64,000 nucleotides of DNA from Flavobacteriales bacterium (GTDB lineage Bacteria; Bacteroidota; Bacteroidia; Flavobacteriales_D; Crocinitomicaceae). Positions within the stretch are counted from its first letter, which is position 1. Each line of letters begins with the position of its first letter. Under the pieces are notes generated by a model. That model was not told the DNA's origin. It did not search any database and was given only the letters and a program-made list of their open reading frames with translations. The stretch is taken from positions 62,001 through 126,000 of the forward strand of contig CANMHB010000010.1 in assembly GCA_947497485.1 (NCBI GenBank). The letters are read 5' to 3'. The position numbers and the translations under genes are program-made. Positions 36,654-47,200 of this stretch are shown piece by piece.

Positions 36654-37121
36654 TTATTCATATTCATTGATTCTTCCTCTTCCATTACAAACGCTACAAG
36701 TGCTATTTCTATAGCCTACAGGACCTGAAGAGTATCTATCATTGCACCTGTAACATTTAGAATTGCCGGAGTAACCAGAACCACGACAATTGCCACAGAC
36801 CTCATATTTACTCCCTTCTCCGTTGCAATTTGGGCATACGATTTTTTTCCCTTCAGTAGGGACATCCGAAAAACAAGAGCTTTTAGATAGAATTTCATTC
36901 GTTCTATATTCTTCCAATGAAATTACCCTTGAATTTAGAGAATCAACTTTTTGATTTAGAGAATCTACTGCTTCTTCAAGTAATAAAATGTAATCCATCA
37001 TTTCCTTATTCTTAAGATTTTCAACTTTAGAGTCACAAGAATTCATTAAAATCAAGACAATAAATAAAGAAACAATTTTAATTGAATATTGAATTACACC
37101 TTTCAAAACAAGCAATTTCAC
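36654..37121 (-). CDS. Lipoprotein with DnaJ-like CxxC zinc motifs
   Basis: A 155-residue lipoprotein (basic start, hydrophobic stretch KIVSLFIVLILMNSC with lipobox cysteine). A short coiled coil (LNQKVDSLNSRVISLEEY) leads to a cysteine-rich C-terminus. That region holds four CxxC units, CPNCNGEG, CGNCRGSG, CYRCND and CSVCNGRG, in the pattern of the DnaJ zinc finger. DnaJ-type zinc domains are normally cytoplasmic and bind unfolded proteins, so an extracytoplasmic version is unusual. It ends in a charged RINEYE. I know of no experimentally defined function. The next gene upstream is another secreted unknown. Confidence 0.72.
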   Translation of the reverse strand: MKLLVLKGVIQYSIKIVSLFIVLILMNSCDSKVENLKNKEMMDYILLLEEAVDSLNQKVDSLNSRVISLEEYRTNEILSKSSCFSDVPTEGKKIVCPNCNGEGSKYEVCGNCRGSGYSGNSKCYRCNDRYSSGPVGYRNSTCSVCNGRGRINEYE

Positions 37122-37161
37122 AAAACGTTTATATTTGGTTATGACAACAAATATATCAAAT

Positions 37162-37992
37162 TTAATTATCCAAAGCCAAAATCAAATACGTCATTTCACC
37201 TTCTATAATCACTTTGATGTAATACCTGCTAATCGTCAAAGGTAGTCCAAGAGAATCCAAATAGTCGAATCGCTCTTCGATAATTTCTTCAATGGTTTCT
37301 TTGCGAGGCATACCATCTTTTGAACTAATTGAAAAATGATAATGTGCCTGGCCATCAACCCATGGAATTTTCTTGGATTCCGTTTTTTCTTTGACGTAGT
37401 TGACACAACCGATATCAAAACCAGGGTCAATTTTCATGTGGTTGCCATAATTGTTTATCACTAAAGAATCAACTAGATCAATTTCTTCTTGATACATGGA
37501 ATTAACTAGTTTATTTGAAACCCCCAAGATTGATTCCCGTGTAATGTTATTGTCTACAATTAATCCATAGCGAACTAATCCCCCATATTGTTTGGTAGCA
37601 ACCGCTGAATAATCTTTGTAGAGGTTCTTGAGTGCTTTTTCTCCAAAATAAGGACTGTTAAAAAGGTATTCTTTGTATTTATTTACTATTTTTTTTGCTT
37701 CAGCTAACTCGTCATTTTTTGTATCAACCATTCCTCCTTGTTTGGATCCATAACATATTGGAAATCCAGCTTCCTCTTGAGATCTCGCTCTTGCCGCATA
37801 ATTGTTCGTTGTATCTTCGATCATCCAAGGGAAAGCCGTTGCCATTTCTTTCGTCAAATAATTTTGAAACAATTGAACGTCGAAGTTTTTACTTAAATCA
37901 AATCCATCCTCATTAAAGTTTTTGATTTGAGAATCTTGTGCATTTACAGCAGTGCTAATTAATACAGAAACACCAAAAATTAATTTTTTCAT
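37162..37992 (-). CDS. Secreted protein of unknown function
   Basis: A 276-residue protein with a signal peptide (MKKLIFGVSVLISTAVNAQ). I do not recognise a family. The mature region mixes helices (EAKKIVNKYKEYLFN, EKALKNLYKDYSAVAT) with strands near the end (AHYHFSISSKDG, YYIKVIIEGEMTYLILALDN). A few cysteines and a histidine-rich turn (GQAHYHF) are present, but no catalytic pattern is clear. It is transcribed 40 bases upstream of the zinc-motif lipoprotein, so the two may be co-expressed. Confidence 0.68.
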   Translation of the reverse strand: MKKLIFGVSVLISTAVNAQDSQIKNFNEDGFDLSKNFDVQLFQNYLTKEMATAFPWMIEDTTNNYAARARSQEEAGFPICYGSKQGGMVDTKNDELAEAKKIVNKYKEYLFNSPYFGEKALKNLYKDYSAVATKQYGGLVRYGLIVDNNITRESILGVSNKLVNSMYQEEIDLVDSLVINNYGNHMKIDPGFDIGCVNYVKEKTESKKIPWVDGQAHYHFSISSKDGMPRKETIEEIIEERFDYLDSLGLPLTISRYYIKVIIEGEMTYLILALDN

Positions 37993-38181
37993 GGGACTAG
38001 TTTTAGATGAATAAAAAATGAAAACTTAACTTAATATATCCTTCGAGATCAAATACGAAATGAAAAAACAGCTACCTTTTTCAAGTGAAATCAATTTTGA
38101 AAAATAGATTAAAGTAGCAATGTTTTATAGAATTGTTTTGATTACATAATTACTTTTTCGCATTTGGTTACAAAAAAGAAA

Positions 38182-39171
38182 TTAATCCGCAAACTTTTGC
38201 AAATAACTGCTATCAGTCAACGATCTTAAGAATGCGATCAATTGCTTTTGCTCCTTTTGATTCAAAAAGAATGGAACAATGGACTTATTCTGTTTCGGGT
38301 GTTTTTGTCCGCCATTCGCATAATGCGCAATGACTTCATCCAAGGTTTTCATACTTCCATCATGCATGTAGGGAAAAGTCAATTCGATGTTTCGCAAAGA
38401 TGGAACTTTGAATTTACCAATGTCATTTGAATCCAAATGAATTCGAAAACGGCCTTTATCCGCTATCGGTTCGTAATTATTGTATAAACCGTTATTCTCT
38501 GCAATAAAAGTTGTGAAATGAGGGGCTGGATGACATTGTGTGCAGTATAGTTTCTCAGAAAATAGTTTCATTCCTGCTTTTTCATCCCTAGAAAGTGCAT
38601 TCTTGTCGCCGCGAATAAACTGGTCGTATTTGCTATTCATGGAAACGAGGGTTCTTTCGAATGCGGAAATACTTCGTGTTAACACGAAAGCGTCAAAATC
38701 CCGATTGAATATTTTTTTTGCTGCTTCTTGATATTCAGGAATAGCTCGCAGTTGCGGAATCAATTCTTTCATGTTGTGTCCCATTTCGGTTTTTTCTTGA
38801 ATCGGAACAATTACTTGTAGTTCAAGAGTTTGCAAATGAGCATCAAACATTGCTGTTTTTAAAAATCCTGAATTGAGCAGTGACGGAGAATTGCGTTCCG
38901 TAAATTGTCCGTTGATTCCTCGACTTGTCGTTAATTGATCCGTAAACGCTTTTTGGGGATCGTGACAAGTTGCGCACGAAATTGAGCCATCCAAAGAAAG
39001 ACGCTTATCAAAAAATAATTTTCTTCCTAGTTCGGCTTTTTCGTTGGTAGTCGGATTATCTGAAGGAAAAGGAACCGAAAAGTTCTTGTTAAGGTCTGTT
39101 TGGAGAACCGACTTACAAGTATAAAATAGCAATGAAGAGAAGAGAAAAACAAAAAAAAATACCTTTCTCAT
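38182..39171 (-). CDS. Diheme cytochrome c peroxidase / MauG-MbnH family lipoprotein
   Basis: A 329-residue lipoprotein (lipobox region LLFYTC) with two c-type heme motifs, C66-A-T-C69-H70 (SCATCHDPQKAFTD) and C210-T-Q-C213-H214 (YCTQCHPAPHFTT). Between them are ERNSPSLLNSGF, MFDAHLQTLELQVIVPI and SISAFERTL; near the end is KVPSLRNIELTFPYMHDGSMKTLDEVIAHY. These are classic di-heme peroxidase/MauG features. Its neighbour is an MbnP-like protein, so it may act as MbnH, a diheme enzyme that oxidises a tryptophan of MbnP, rather than as a hydrogen-peroxide scavenger. Confidence 0.9.
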   Translation of the reverse strand: MRKVFFFVFLFSSLLFYTCKSVLQTDLNKNFSVPFPSDNPTTNEKAELGRKLFFDKRLSLDGSISCATCHDPQKAFTDQLTTSRGINGQFTERNSPSLLNSGFLKTAMFDAHLQTLELQVIVPIQEKTEMGHNMKELIPQLRAIPEYQEAAKKIFNRDFDAFVLTRSISAFERTLVSMNSKYDQFIRGDKNALSRDEKAGMKLFSEKLYCTQCHPAPHFTTFIAENNGLYNNYEPIADKGRFRIHLDSNDIGKFKVPSLRNIELTFPYMHDGSMKTLDEVIAHYANGGQKHPKQNKSIVPFFLNQKEQKQLIAFLRSLTDSSYLQKFAD

Positions 39172-39188
39172 CCTAAAATTAAATAGAA

Positions 39189-40163
39189 TTATGGAATAAG
39201 CACTTTGCGCAATGCTAATGAATTTCCGCTTTTATCCAATAGTTGAATCAATACCACTCCAGCATTCAAATTCGAATAAGATAAAACCCCATTTGATTCA
39301 TTAACCTCATTGTTTCTTAAAATGCTTCCATTCAAATCAACCAATGAACACGATGCAATATTGGTCATTCCTTGCCAATCAATTGTAAGTTTCCCTATTT
39401 CAGATTTAACTTTTAAAATGGCCTGATCTACCGACTGAATTTCTGCATTTGCGGCTTGGTCAAAAACGTTTTGTGTGGGCGCATTATCCATAACTTGAGC
39501 ATTAACCCCAGTTTCACCATGTGCAATTCCTGCAGCCTCCAAATCGATGTTTTTTAACCATTTATCCAGATTACATCGGAGATAAATATCTATTTGGCTA
39601 GAACTCGTATTCGTTTGAACAACCGAAAGATTAATCTGCTGTTGATTAGAATTACCTAGATTATGTAATTCGAAAGATTTTTCTGCAACTCCGTCGTTAT
39701 CGCCATCTACTTTTCCTCCTACAATCATATGCATATAGCCCGATTGCCAACCCCAATACATTGAAGGCGATTGAAAACTTAAGGGATGATTTTCAGGATA
39801 AGTTGAAATATCTTGCGCCGCAACTCCTGACTGCGTATTTAATTCTTGAGGAACACCGACTAAAAATGATACTTGTTCAATAGTTGTTAGATTCAAAACT
39901 CCCAAATTAAGGGTATTGTCTGCAGGTTTGATTATAAAGACTGAATCCTGTAAATTCATTACTTGTCCACCATCATGCTGAATAGTTAATTTGGATAAAT
40001 AATAATTAAAATGTTCAGCCGAAACTACTTTGCCATCCCAGCCAGTGAAGGGCGTATTTAAATTAAATGAACTTCCCAATACAAATGGCTCAATATGAAT
40101 TGAAACTGTTTTTTGAGAAAATACTCCAAAAGGTAGCATCAAAACAAGTAGTAATTTTTTCAT
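39189..40163 (-). CDS. MbnP-like protein with a type IX secretion tail
   Basis: A 324-residue secreted protein with a signal peptide (LLVLMLPFGVFSQ). The core matches the MbnP family by memory: VSIHIEPFVLGSSFNLN, SAEHFNYYLSKLTIQHDG, VFIIKPADNTLNLGVLN, and the late YWGWQSGYMHMIVGG stretch with tryptophans that could be modified. MbnP proteins pair with MbnH diheme enzymes and are copper-linked. The last 75 residues (KLTIDWQGMTNIASCSLVDLNG to VLIQLLDKSGNSLALRKVLIP) look like a type IX sorting domain, suggesting surface export. It ends 17 bases before the diheme gene. Confidence 0.8.
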   Translation of the reverse strand: MKKLLLVLMLPFGVFSQKTVSIHIEPFVLGSSFNLNTPFTGWDGKVVSAEHFNYYLSKLTIQHDGGQVMNLQDSVFIIKPADNTLNLGVLNLTTIEQVSFLVGVPQELNTQSGVAAQDISTYPENHPLSFQSPSMYWGWQSGYMHMIVGGKVDGDNDGVAEKSFELHNLGNSNQQQINLSVVQTNTSSSQIDIYLRCNLDKWLKNIDLEAAGIAHGETGVNAQVMDNAPTQNVFDQAANAEIQSVDQAILKVKSEIGKLTIDWQGMTNIASCSLVDLNGSILRNNEVNESNGVLSYSNLNAGVVLIQLLDKSGNSLALRKVLIP

Positions 40164-40170
40164 CGGTTCG

Positions 40171-40941
40171 TTATTTTTTAAAGATGTATAAAATTTCGTC
40201 TTTCATTAGACGAAAACGTTCGATTTTAGCTGCATCATAATGTTTTTTCAATTCAAACTCTTCCACTTTAAAGCCAGCCTTTTCCAACCAATTTGGATAG
40301 TCTCTTCCAAACAAGCGGACATGGTCTTTTTGCCAATAATGTTTTTCACGATCTTCTGGGGATGTGATTGTGGAATCCTCATACGTTTTTTCCCTTGTCA
40401 TATCTTGGGGAACTTGCATAATTGCCCAGCCTCCAGGTTTCATCACTCGAAAAAGTTCTTTCATACATTGCAGCGGATCAGTAACATGTTCCATAACATG
40501 ATTACAAAAAACAACATCAAAACGGTTATCTTCCAATGGAATTGAATGTAAATCAAAATGAAGATCAGCAATTGGAGACTCCAAATCTCCAGTTAGGTAA
40601 TTCAAATTCGATTGCTTTTTGAACAGATGAATAAAACATTGTTCGGGCGCTATATGCAACACATTTAAATTCGGTGCTGTAAAAAAATTACTGGCATCCT
40701 TTAGGTAAAGCCACATTAATCGGTGCCGTTCGAGGGTAAGATCGTATGGACATAATACATTTTCACGGTGTGCGACATTCGATCCATATGACAAGAACTT
40801 TGAAAATGATCGTTCGCAAACCGGACATTCCACTTTATTTCCACGATAAATTAGTGGGGCAAACAATTTGAATACATAACTCAAACGAATTAAAAGCGGT
40901 CGAGGAAGTTTGTTGAGTAGAAATTTATAGAGTGCTTTCAC
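40171..40941 (-). CDS. Class I SAM-dependent methyltransferase with N-terminal zinc ribbon
   Basis: A 256-residue enzyme. The N-terminal region carries a CPVC...C zinc-ribbon-like cluster (VECPVCERSF, VLCPYD). The Rossmann-type core has VLHIAPEQCF, a likely motif I, then LEDNRFDVVFCNHVMEHVTDPLQC (motif with acidic and His residues) and VMKPGGWAIMQVP. The C-terminus is basic. The substrate is unknown; similar Bacteroidota proteins are often near cell-surface sugar or lipid genes. It starts about 60 bases from the divergent oligopeptidase B gene. Confidence 0.88.
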   Translation of the reverse strand: MKALYKFLLNKLPRPLLIRLSYVFKLFAPLIYRGNKVECPVCERSFSKFLSYGSNVAHRENVLCPYDLTLERHRLMWLYLKDASNFFTAPNLNVLHIAPEQCFIHLFKKQSNLNYLTGDLESPIADLHFDLHSIPLEDNRFDVVFCNHVMEHVTDPLQCMKELFRVMKPGGWAIMQVPQDMTREKTYEDSTITSPEDREKHYWQKDHVRLFGRDYPNWLEKAGFKVEEFELKKHYDAAKIERFRLMKDEILYIFKK

Positions 40942-40945
40942 ATCT

Positions 40946-40984
40946 CAAAGTTAAAACAATCGTTCAAGATATTATGTAATTTTG
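40946..40984. promoter_or_regulatory. Divergent -7 boxes between the methyltransferase and oligopeptidase B
   Basis: On the minus strand TAACTTTG (40953-40946) lies just before the methyltransferase start. On the plus strand TAATTTTG (40977-40984) lies 16 bases before the ATG at 41001. Both are exact matches to TAnnTTTG. No clear -33 boxes are visible. Confidence 0.45.
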
Positions 40985-41000
40985 ACTTCAAATCAAAGGT

Positions 41001-43091
41001 ATGTGGAAATTTATTTTGTTTTCTAATCTTTTAATCATAAACAGTATGTTTTCTCAAATTACAGAGCCATTGGCAAAAAAAGTAGAAAAAAAACTCATTA
41101 AACATAACCATGAGCGTATCGATGATTATTATTGGATGAACGAGCGCGATTCAAAGGATGTTTTGGATCATTTGCAAAAGGAGAATGCCTATTGTGAAAA
41201 ATATTTTGAGCCTTTGAACGGGCTGGTAGACAAGCTTTTGAATGAGTTTGATCGACGTATTAACCCAAATGACGTAAGTGCACCATTTATTTTGAATGAA
41301 AAAACCTATCAAGTTAAAAACTTGGAAGGAAAAGATTATCAGCAAATCGTTCAAATCGAAAAAGGCAAAGAAGTTCTTTTTTTCGATGAAAACGAACGTG
41401 CAAAAAACCAGTCTTTTTATGAACTCGCCGATTGGTCTCCATCTCTCAATAATAAAATTTTAGCGTTAACGGAAGATTTCGTCGGAAGAAGAAAATATGT
41501 TGCTTCTTTTCGGGATAATACAACTGGAAAATTTTTAAAAGATAAAATTCAAGATGTTAGTGGTGAAATTATATGGGCCAACGACAATAAAACGGTTTTT
41601 TATGTCAAAAAAGATCCTCAGACGCTACGAGAATTCCAAGTCTATCGACATGTTTTGGGCACAGATTCAAAAAGTGATATACTCGTTTATGAAGAGCAGG
41701 ATGAAAAATTTAGTCTTGGAATTGGTAAAACCATTACGGATAAATACATTGTAATTCAAATTGGAAGTTCAACCACTTCTGAAACGTGGTTAATCGATGC
41801 CAACCAAGCCAATTCGAATCCGTTTGTCTTTTTAAAAAGAAATCCTGGTCACCTATATGAAATTGACCACCATGAAAATGGGTTTTATATATTAACTAAT
41901 TCAAATGCCCCTAACAAAAAATTACTGTTTTCGAAAGAAATCCCAAAAAATATTGAATCACTTAGCGAAATTCTTGCTCATGATCCAAACACACTTTTAG
42001 AAGGTATTTCCGTTTTTAAAAATTTCCTGCTCATCGAAGAACGGACAAATGGTTTGAGAAAATTGAAAGTAAAAAATGTCGCAACTGGAAAGGAGCAATT
42101 TGTTCAGTTCAATGAAGAAACTTACTTTTTATCACCAGGTCTCAACGATAATTACAATTCAGATGAAATTTTCTTTGCTTACAATTCATTAACGACGCCT
42201 TCAACAGTATACAAATACAACATGAATTCGGAAGAAAAGTCGATTTGGTTTCGCAAGGAATTATTGGATAAAACCTTTAAATCTGAAGACTATGAATCAA
42301 AACGAATTTGGGCAACAGCTAACGATGGGACTAAAATACCGATTTGTTTGGTTTATAAAAAAGGTTTAGACTTGAGTCAAGCACCCTGTTTATTGTATGG
42401 CTATGGTTCTTATGGATATACCTTGCCAGATGTGTTTAGTGCGACAAGACTAAGTTTATTGAATCGCGGATTTGTTTATGCCGTAGCTCACATACGCGGC
42501 AGTAAATACATGGGAGAACATTGGTATGAAAATGGTAAGTTTCAAAAGAAAATAAACACCTTTACTGACTTTATAAATTCCGCTGAATACATGCGACACA
42601 TGGGGTATTGCCATCCAGATAAAATTTATGCGCAAGGTGGCAGCGCTGGAGGCTTGTTAATGGGTGCTGTCACAAATATGGCTCCCTATTTATGGAAAGG
42701 GATCGTCTCTCAAGTTCCGTTTGTGGATGTTGTAACAACCATGTTGGATGAAAGTATTCCTCTTACGACTGGTGAGTATGAAGAATGGGGAAATCCAAAT
42801 GACCCAGAATATTACTACTATATGTTGAAATACTCACCGTATGACAATATTGAAAAAATGAACTACCCTGCTATCTATGTTACAACAGGTTATCACGACT
42901 CACAAGTTCAATATTGGGAACCGATGAAATACATTGCAAAATTGCGTGAGAAAAGAACTAACAAAAACCCTTTGATTTTCGATTGTAATATGGATGCCGG
43001 GCATGGCGGAGGATCCGGAAGAAGTGCCGAAAGAAAGGAAATTGCTAAAGTTTATTCGTTTATTCTAGGACTTGAAAACATTACTGAATAG
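41001..43091 (+). CDS. ptrB: Oligopeptidase B, S9A prolyl oligopeptidase family
   Basis: A 696-residue serine peptidase that cleaves short peptides after basic residues. A beta-propeller fills the N-terminal two thirds (HERIDDYYWMNERDSKDVLDHL at the entrance). The hydrolase domain has YGSYGYTLPDVFSATRLSLLNRGFVYAVAHIRG, the nucleophile elbow GGSAGGLLMG, an aspartate in YHDSQVQYWEP, and histidine in DAGHGGGSGR. An acidic cluster (LDESIPLTTGEYEEWGNP) is typical of oligopeptidase B. The hydrophobic N-terminal MWKFILFSNLLIINSMFS is probably a signal peptide, suggesting export. Confidence 0.93.
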   Translation: MWKFILFSNLLIINSMFSQITEPLAKKVEKKLIKHNHERIDDYYWMNERDSKDVLDHLQKENAYCEKYFEPLNGLVDKLLNEFDRRINPNDVSAPFILNEKTYQVKNLEGKDYQQIVQIEKGKEVLFFDENERAKNQSFYELADWSPSLNNKILALTEDFVGRRKYVASFRDNTTGKFLKDKIQDVSGEIIWANDNKTVFYVKKDPQTLREFQVYRHVLGTDSKSDILVYEEQDEKFSLGIGKTITDKYIVIQIGSSTTSETWLIDANQANSNPFVFLKRNPGHLYEIDHHENGFYILTNSNAPNKKLLFSKEIPKNIESLSEILAHDPNTLLEGISVFKNFLLIEERTNGLRKLKVKNVATGKEQFVQFNEETYFLSPGLNDNYNSDEIFFAYNSLTTPSTVYKYNMNSEEKSIWFRKELLDKTFKSEDYESKRIWATANDGTKIPICLVYKKGLDLSQAPCLLYGYGSYGYTLPDVFSATRLSLLNRGFVYAVAHIRGSKYMGEHWYENGKFQKKINTFTDFINSAEYMRHMGYCHPDKIYAQGGSAGGLLMGAVTNMAPYLWKGIVSQVPFVDVVTTMLDESIPLTTGEYEEWGNPNDPEYYYYMLKYSPYDNIEKMNYPAIYVTTGYHDSQVQYWEPMKYIAKLREKRTNKNPLIFDCNMDAGHGGGSGRSAERKEIAKVYSFILGLENITE

Positions 43092-44070
43092 TATTTTATT
43101 CGTTTTTTGTGCAAACATCTTTTTTGCGCAAAAGGATAGTATCTTTCTTGAGGATTTTTACGGAAGTAAAGTCATTTATGCTGATATTGGTTTTAATACC
43201 GCACCATTTAGTTTGAGATATAACTTCCCAAATGACATTGAGAAGATAACCTATAAAAATAATTATAAACCATTTTTAGGAATTGGTTTTGCTTACAAAT
43301 GGTTTTCTGTTCGAGCTGCTTTACCAATTTTGGGTTATTTCAGACGTAAGGAACTCTTCGGTGAAACCAAACAGTACAATTTAGGATTTGATTTTGACAT
43401 TAAAAAAATTCATTTTGATTTTGAATTCAAGTCGATTTTTGGTTATTCAATTCAGGATGCGAATCGATGGGATCCAACATTAAGTGAATCATTACCCAAT
43501 TCAATCGTTCCTAAAACGGCAAGTATAAATTTAGCCATGAATGCCTGGTATTTCAACAACAAAGAATTTAAAATCAAGGGACTTCATGGCAAGCGAGCGC
43601 ATTACAATAAGCCCGTACAAACTTGGTATGTGAAAGGAACGTTCAATATTTTCGGAACGGACAATGCAGGATCAAGCATCATTCCTATTGCTATGCAGGA
43701 TCCGAGTAATTCAAAAACTGCTGCAACCCGTTTTTCCGCATTTGATTTTGGTGCAATTCCTGGTTACGCCTATGTGAACCGAATAAAAAATTGGCAGTTC
43801 TGCGGTTGGTTTGGACTCGGAGGGGTGATTCAGTCGAAATTTTATCGATTAGACCATCAATCTCGTGGGTTTCTTGGTTTAGCTCCGCGATATGATATTC
43901 GGATTATGGGTGGTTATTCAAATAAAGATTTTTTCGTTTTTCTAGTAACCGACTTCGATAATAAATCCATTCGTTTTTCAGAATTGGTTTACCGACAATA
44001 TTACTACATGGTAAAGATAACGGGAGGGATAAGGCTTGGAGGAAAAAAAAGAAGTTATAATTTAATTTGA
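43072..44070 (+). CDS. DUF4421-type outer-membrane protein
   Basis: A 332-residue exported protein with a signal peptide (LLNSILFVFCANIFFAQ). The core pattern KVIYADIGFNTAPFSLRYNFPN, then FLGIGFAYKWFSVRAALPI and YNLGFDFDIKKIHFDFEFKS, fits DUF4421, a Bacteroidota barrel-like family of unknown function. The start is a TTG at 43072, inside the last 20 bases of ptrB, so translation is coupled. No ATG alternative would keep the signal peptide. The C-terminal strands (YYYMVKITGGIRLGGK) end the barrel. It precedes the large envelope-system cluster by 219 bases. Confidence 0.82.
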   Translation: MKTLLNSILFVFCANIFFAQKDSIFLEDFYGSKVIYADIGFNTAPFSLRYNFPNDIEKITYKNNYKPFLGIGFAYKWFSVRAALPILGYFRRKELFGETKQYNLGFDFDIKKIHFDFEFKSIFGYSIQDANRWDPTLSESLPNSIVPKTASINLAMNAWYFNNKEFKIKGLHGKRAHYNKPVQTWYVKGTFNIFGTDNAGSSIIPIAMQDPSNSKTAATRFSAFDFGAIPGYAYVNRIKNWQFCGWFGLGGVIQSKFYRLDHQSRGFLGLAPRYDIRIMGGYSNKDFFVFLVTDFDNKSIRFSELVYRQYYYMVKITGGIRLGGKKRSYNLI

Positions 44071-44289
44071 CTATTTCAAATACGAAATTTTAACTACTCG
44101 TGATTTTAAGATTGAATTATTTGATTTATAAATTTAGTAATTTAAGCAAATCTCTATTATAACCTAGTTTGAAGAGGATTTCGTTTAATTATTTTACTAG
44201 TTCATTACACGGAATTTCAATATTTTATTAATTTCGTATGCATTCCTTAGGGTAAAGGATCTCATTTTTTATATTTCTTTTTGATTTAA

Positions 44290-47200
44290 ATGGATTACAT
44301 ATCATTAATTTCCAACACAGGTGTTCAATCGGCAAGCTTAAAAATTAAATTGAATCCTGATAACTTTCGAACTTTACGTTTCAATTATTACGAAGGATTG
44401 GATAGTGTTACACTAAAGTATTGGTTCGAAGAGTTAATTGAAATTAAAAATTTGGGGAAGTTTATTCGAAAATCGGACCTTAATCAATTAAATATTCCAA
44501 TTAACAAATTAAATGATCCCGATGTCCTCTCGAAAATCGAAACTTCAAACGTTTTATTATTTAATGAAGGTGATGATAGAACCTATTCAATTCGCAATGT
44601 TGAGCGAACGCTGAAATCATTTGAAAAGCAATGGGTTCCACTTCCATACTTTAAGAATAATCAAATTAACGATAATTTATTTGGTCCAACCGATTGGGTT
44701 AGGATTTGGTATGAATTTGATTCATCGAAATTTGAAATGCAAATTGCACTTTCAATAGACACCACTATTAGCTCTGATAATCAACAAAATCACACCCCTC
44801 AATATAACTCCAACCCAAACGAAAATAAATACTGTCTTTGTAAAAACGAGGATAGTATCATGAGTTTTATGAGCGATTTTACAAATTGTGGTTGGGTTGC
44901 CTCTTGGCTTTCAACCATAATTCAACCGAAAGAAAATGATTCTCAAACTAAACATTTAGCAAGTTTTATTCATCTTTTAAGGATTCTAAACAAATCTGAA
45001 GATATGCCGATTATTCAGTTGTTAAGTGATCAATCCGATATTATCGATCTTGATTTATCTATTGATGTCGGAAATTCTCATACATGTGCAATTCTTTTTG
45101 AAACTCCAGTTGAAGGAGAGATTAATTTCAACAAGGTAAAAAAGTTAAAACTTTGGGATTTATCTAATCCTTTAAAAAGCTACAATGAAGCTTTCTCTAC
45201 ACGAGTTGTTTTTAGAGATGAGCGGTTTGGAATGAAAGATCAATTTTTTGCTCCTCAGCAAAAATTTCAATGGCCGAGTGTAGTTCGAATTGGTTTTGAA
45301 GCCGAAAACATTATTCATTCTTTCCAAATCGCAAAGAATGTTCAGCAAGAATATAAAACCCACAGCTCCAGTCCAAAAAGATATTTATGGGATGATAAAG
45401 TGAGTAAGGTCGCTTGGAAATTCCATGATAATTCAGTGGACTTAAGTAAAAACGTTTACAAAAAAGGAATTTCAGAACAACTTAAAAGCGATGGTTCCTA
45501 TTGCAATGACGATGCATTCGGAGCACTTCCATTATATTCGAGAAAAACATTAATGACTTTCTTGTTTCTTGAGATTTTTAGTCAAGCGATTTCTCAATTC
45601 AATTCTTTTGAATTTAGATCTACTCACGGAAGACCAAACTCAAGAAGGCGCCTACGTCATGTCGTACTGAGTTGTCCAACTGGTATGGTAAAAGCTGAAC
45701 AAATTGCACTACGTCAATGTGCTGAGGAAGCAGCTAAAATTTTGAATAAATTTTCGAAAAAACTAAATTCCGATAATGTTGTAGTAAGTCCAATTATTTC
45801 GGATTCTTTTGAGATTATTCCAAGACTCGCGGATCTTCGAAAAAACATGGACGAAGATGTTGAAGATCGAAAAGATTGGATGTACGATGAGGCGACTTGT
45901 AGTCAATTGGTATTTATGTATGGCTTAATACAACATAAGTTCGATGGCAATCCCACAGACTTATTCAAAATTTTTGGTCACAAAACGGATTCTGGAAATC
46001 AAGTCTTGACGGTTGGTTCTTTGGATATCGGTGGAGGCACCTCAGATTTAATGATTTGCGAATATGATTTAAAGTACAATAATTCAACCGAATTAACCCC
46101 AAATCCTTTGTATCATGAGAGTTTTCATATCGCAGGTGATGATTTAATGAAAAACATTGTACAAAGCATAATCATTGAAGGTCGAATAATGAAAAAGTCC
46201 GACGAAGGTTGCACGGGTGTCATTGAAAATCATGGTTATGGAGTTTTAGGAGATGACATTAGAGACAAGATTAATGGGTTTTTTGGTCGTGATGCGGCAA
46301 TTATGAGTTATATGACTCAATTAATGCGTATAAACTTTTTAAATCAAATTGGAATTCCTTTGGCTTTGAAATATATGGAAATAGCTAATGAGGGTGCAGA
46401 ACGAAAAGTGACTTTTGATGAAATTTTTGGAGAAAAAAAACCAGGAAAAGATTTGTTAGACTTTTTTCATCAGCATTTTGAATTTCGATTTGAGGATCTT
46501 ACTTGGAATCTTAACCCAGAAAAAGTGAATGAAATAATACAATCAACTTTCTCTACTTTGATCAACCAAATTGCTAAATTAATGCATCTCTACAGATGTG
46601 ATTTTATTATAATTTCAGGAAGGCCGAGTAATTTTAAAAGCCTTGAAAAATTATTTCTTGAAATTCACCCAGTTCAACCAAATCGCTTTTTCAATATGAA
46701 TAAATATTGGATCGGTAAATGGTATCCATTCTCTGATAACAATGGGTACATCAAAGACCCAAAAACATTGGTTTCAACTGGAGCTTTAATCGGATTGATG
46801 GGCACCCGATTTTTTAAATTGAACAAGTTTAAAATCAATGCCGATAAGTTGAAAGAGAAATTACATTCCACTGCTAATTATATAGGAGCAATTAAAGACA
46901 ATCAAATTAACGAAGTTTTTATGACTCCTTCTAAAAATGATACCGAATTCAAGGCTTTCTCAATTCCATATAAAATTGGTATGAAAAATTTGAATTCTAC
47001 CAACTATCCATCGAGATATATTTTTCAATTGGAATACAACCAAAAACAAATAGAATCGTTAGCTAGGTCACGGACATTAAGTAATCCTGAAAATTTCGCA
47101 AACAAGGTTCAGGATATTATTAATGAACTTAATTCATTAATTCCTTTTACAGTGAAAATAGTTAGGGAGATTGATTTAGACAAGGAAAAGCTAACAATTG

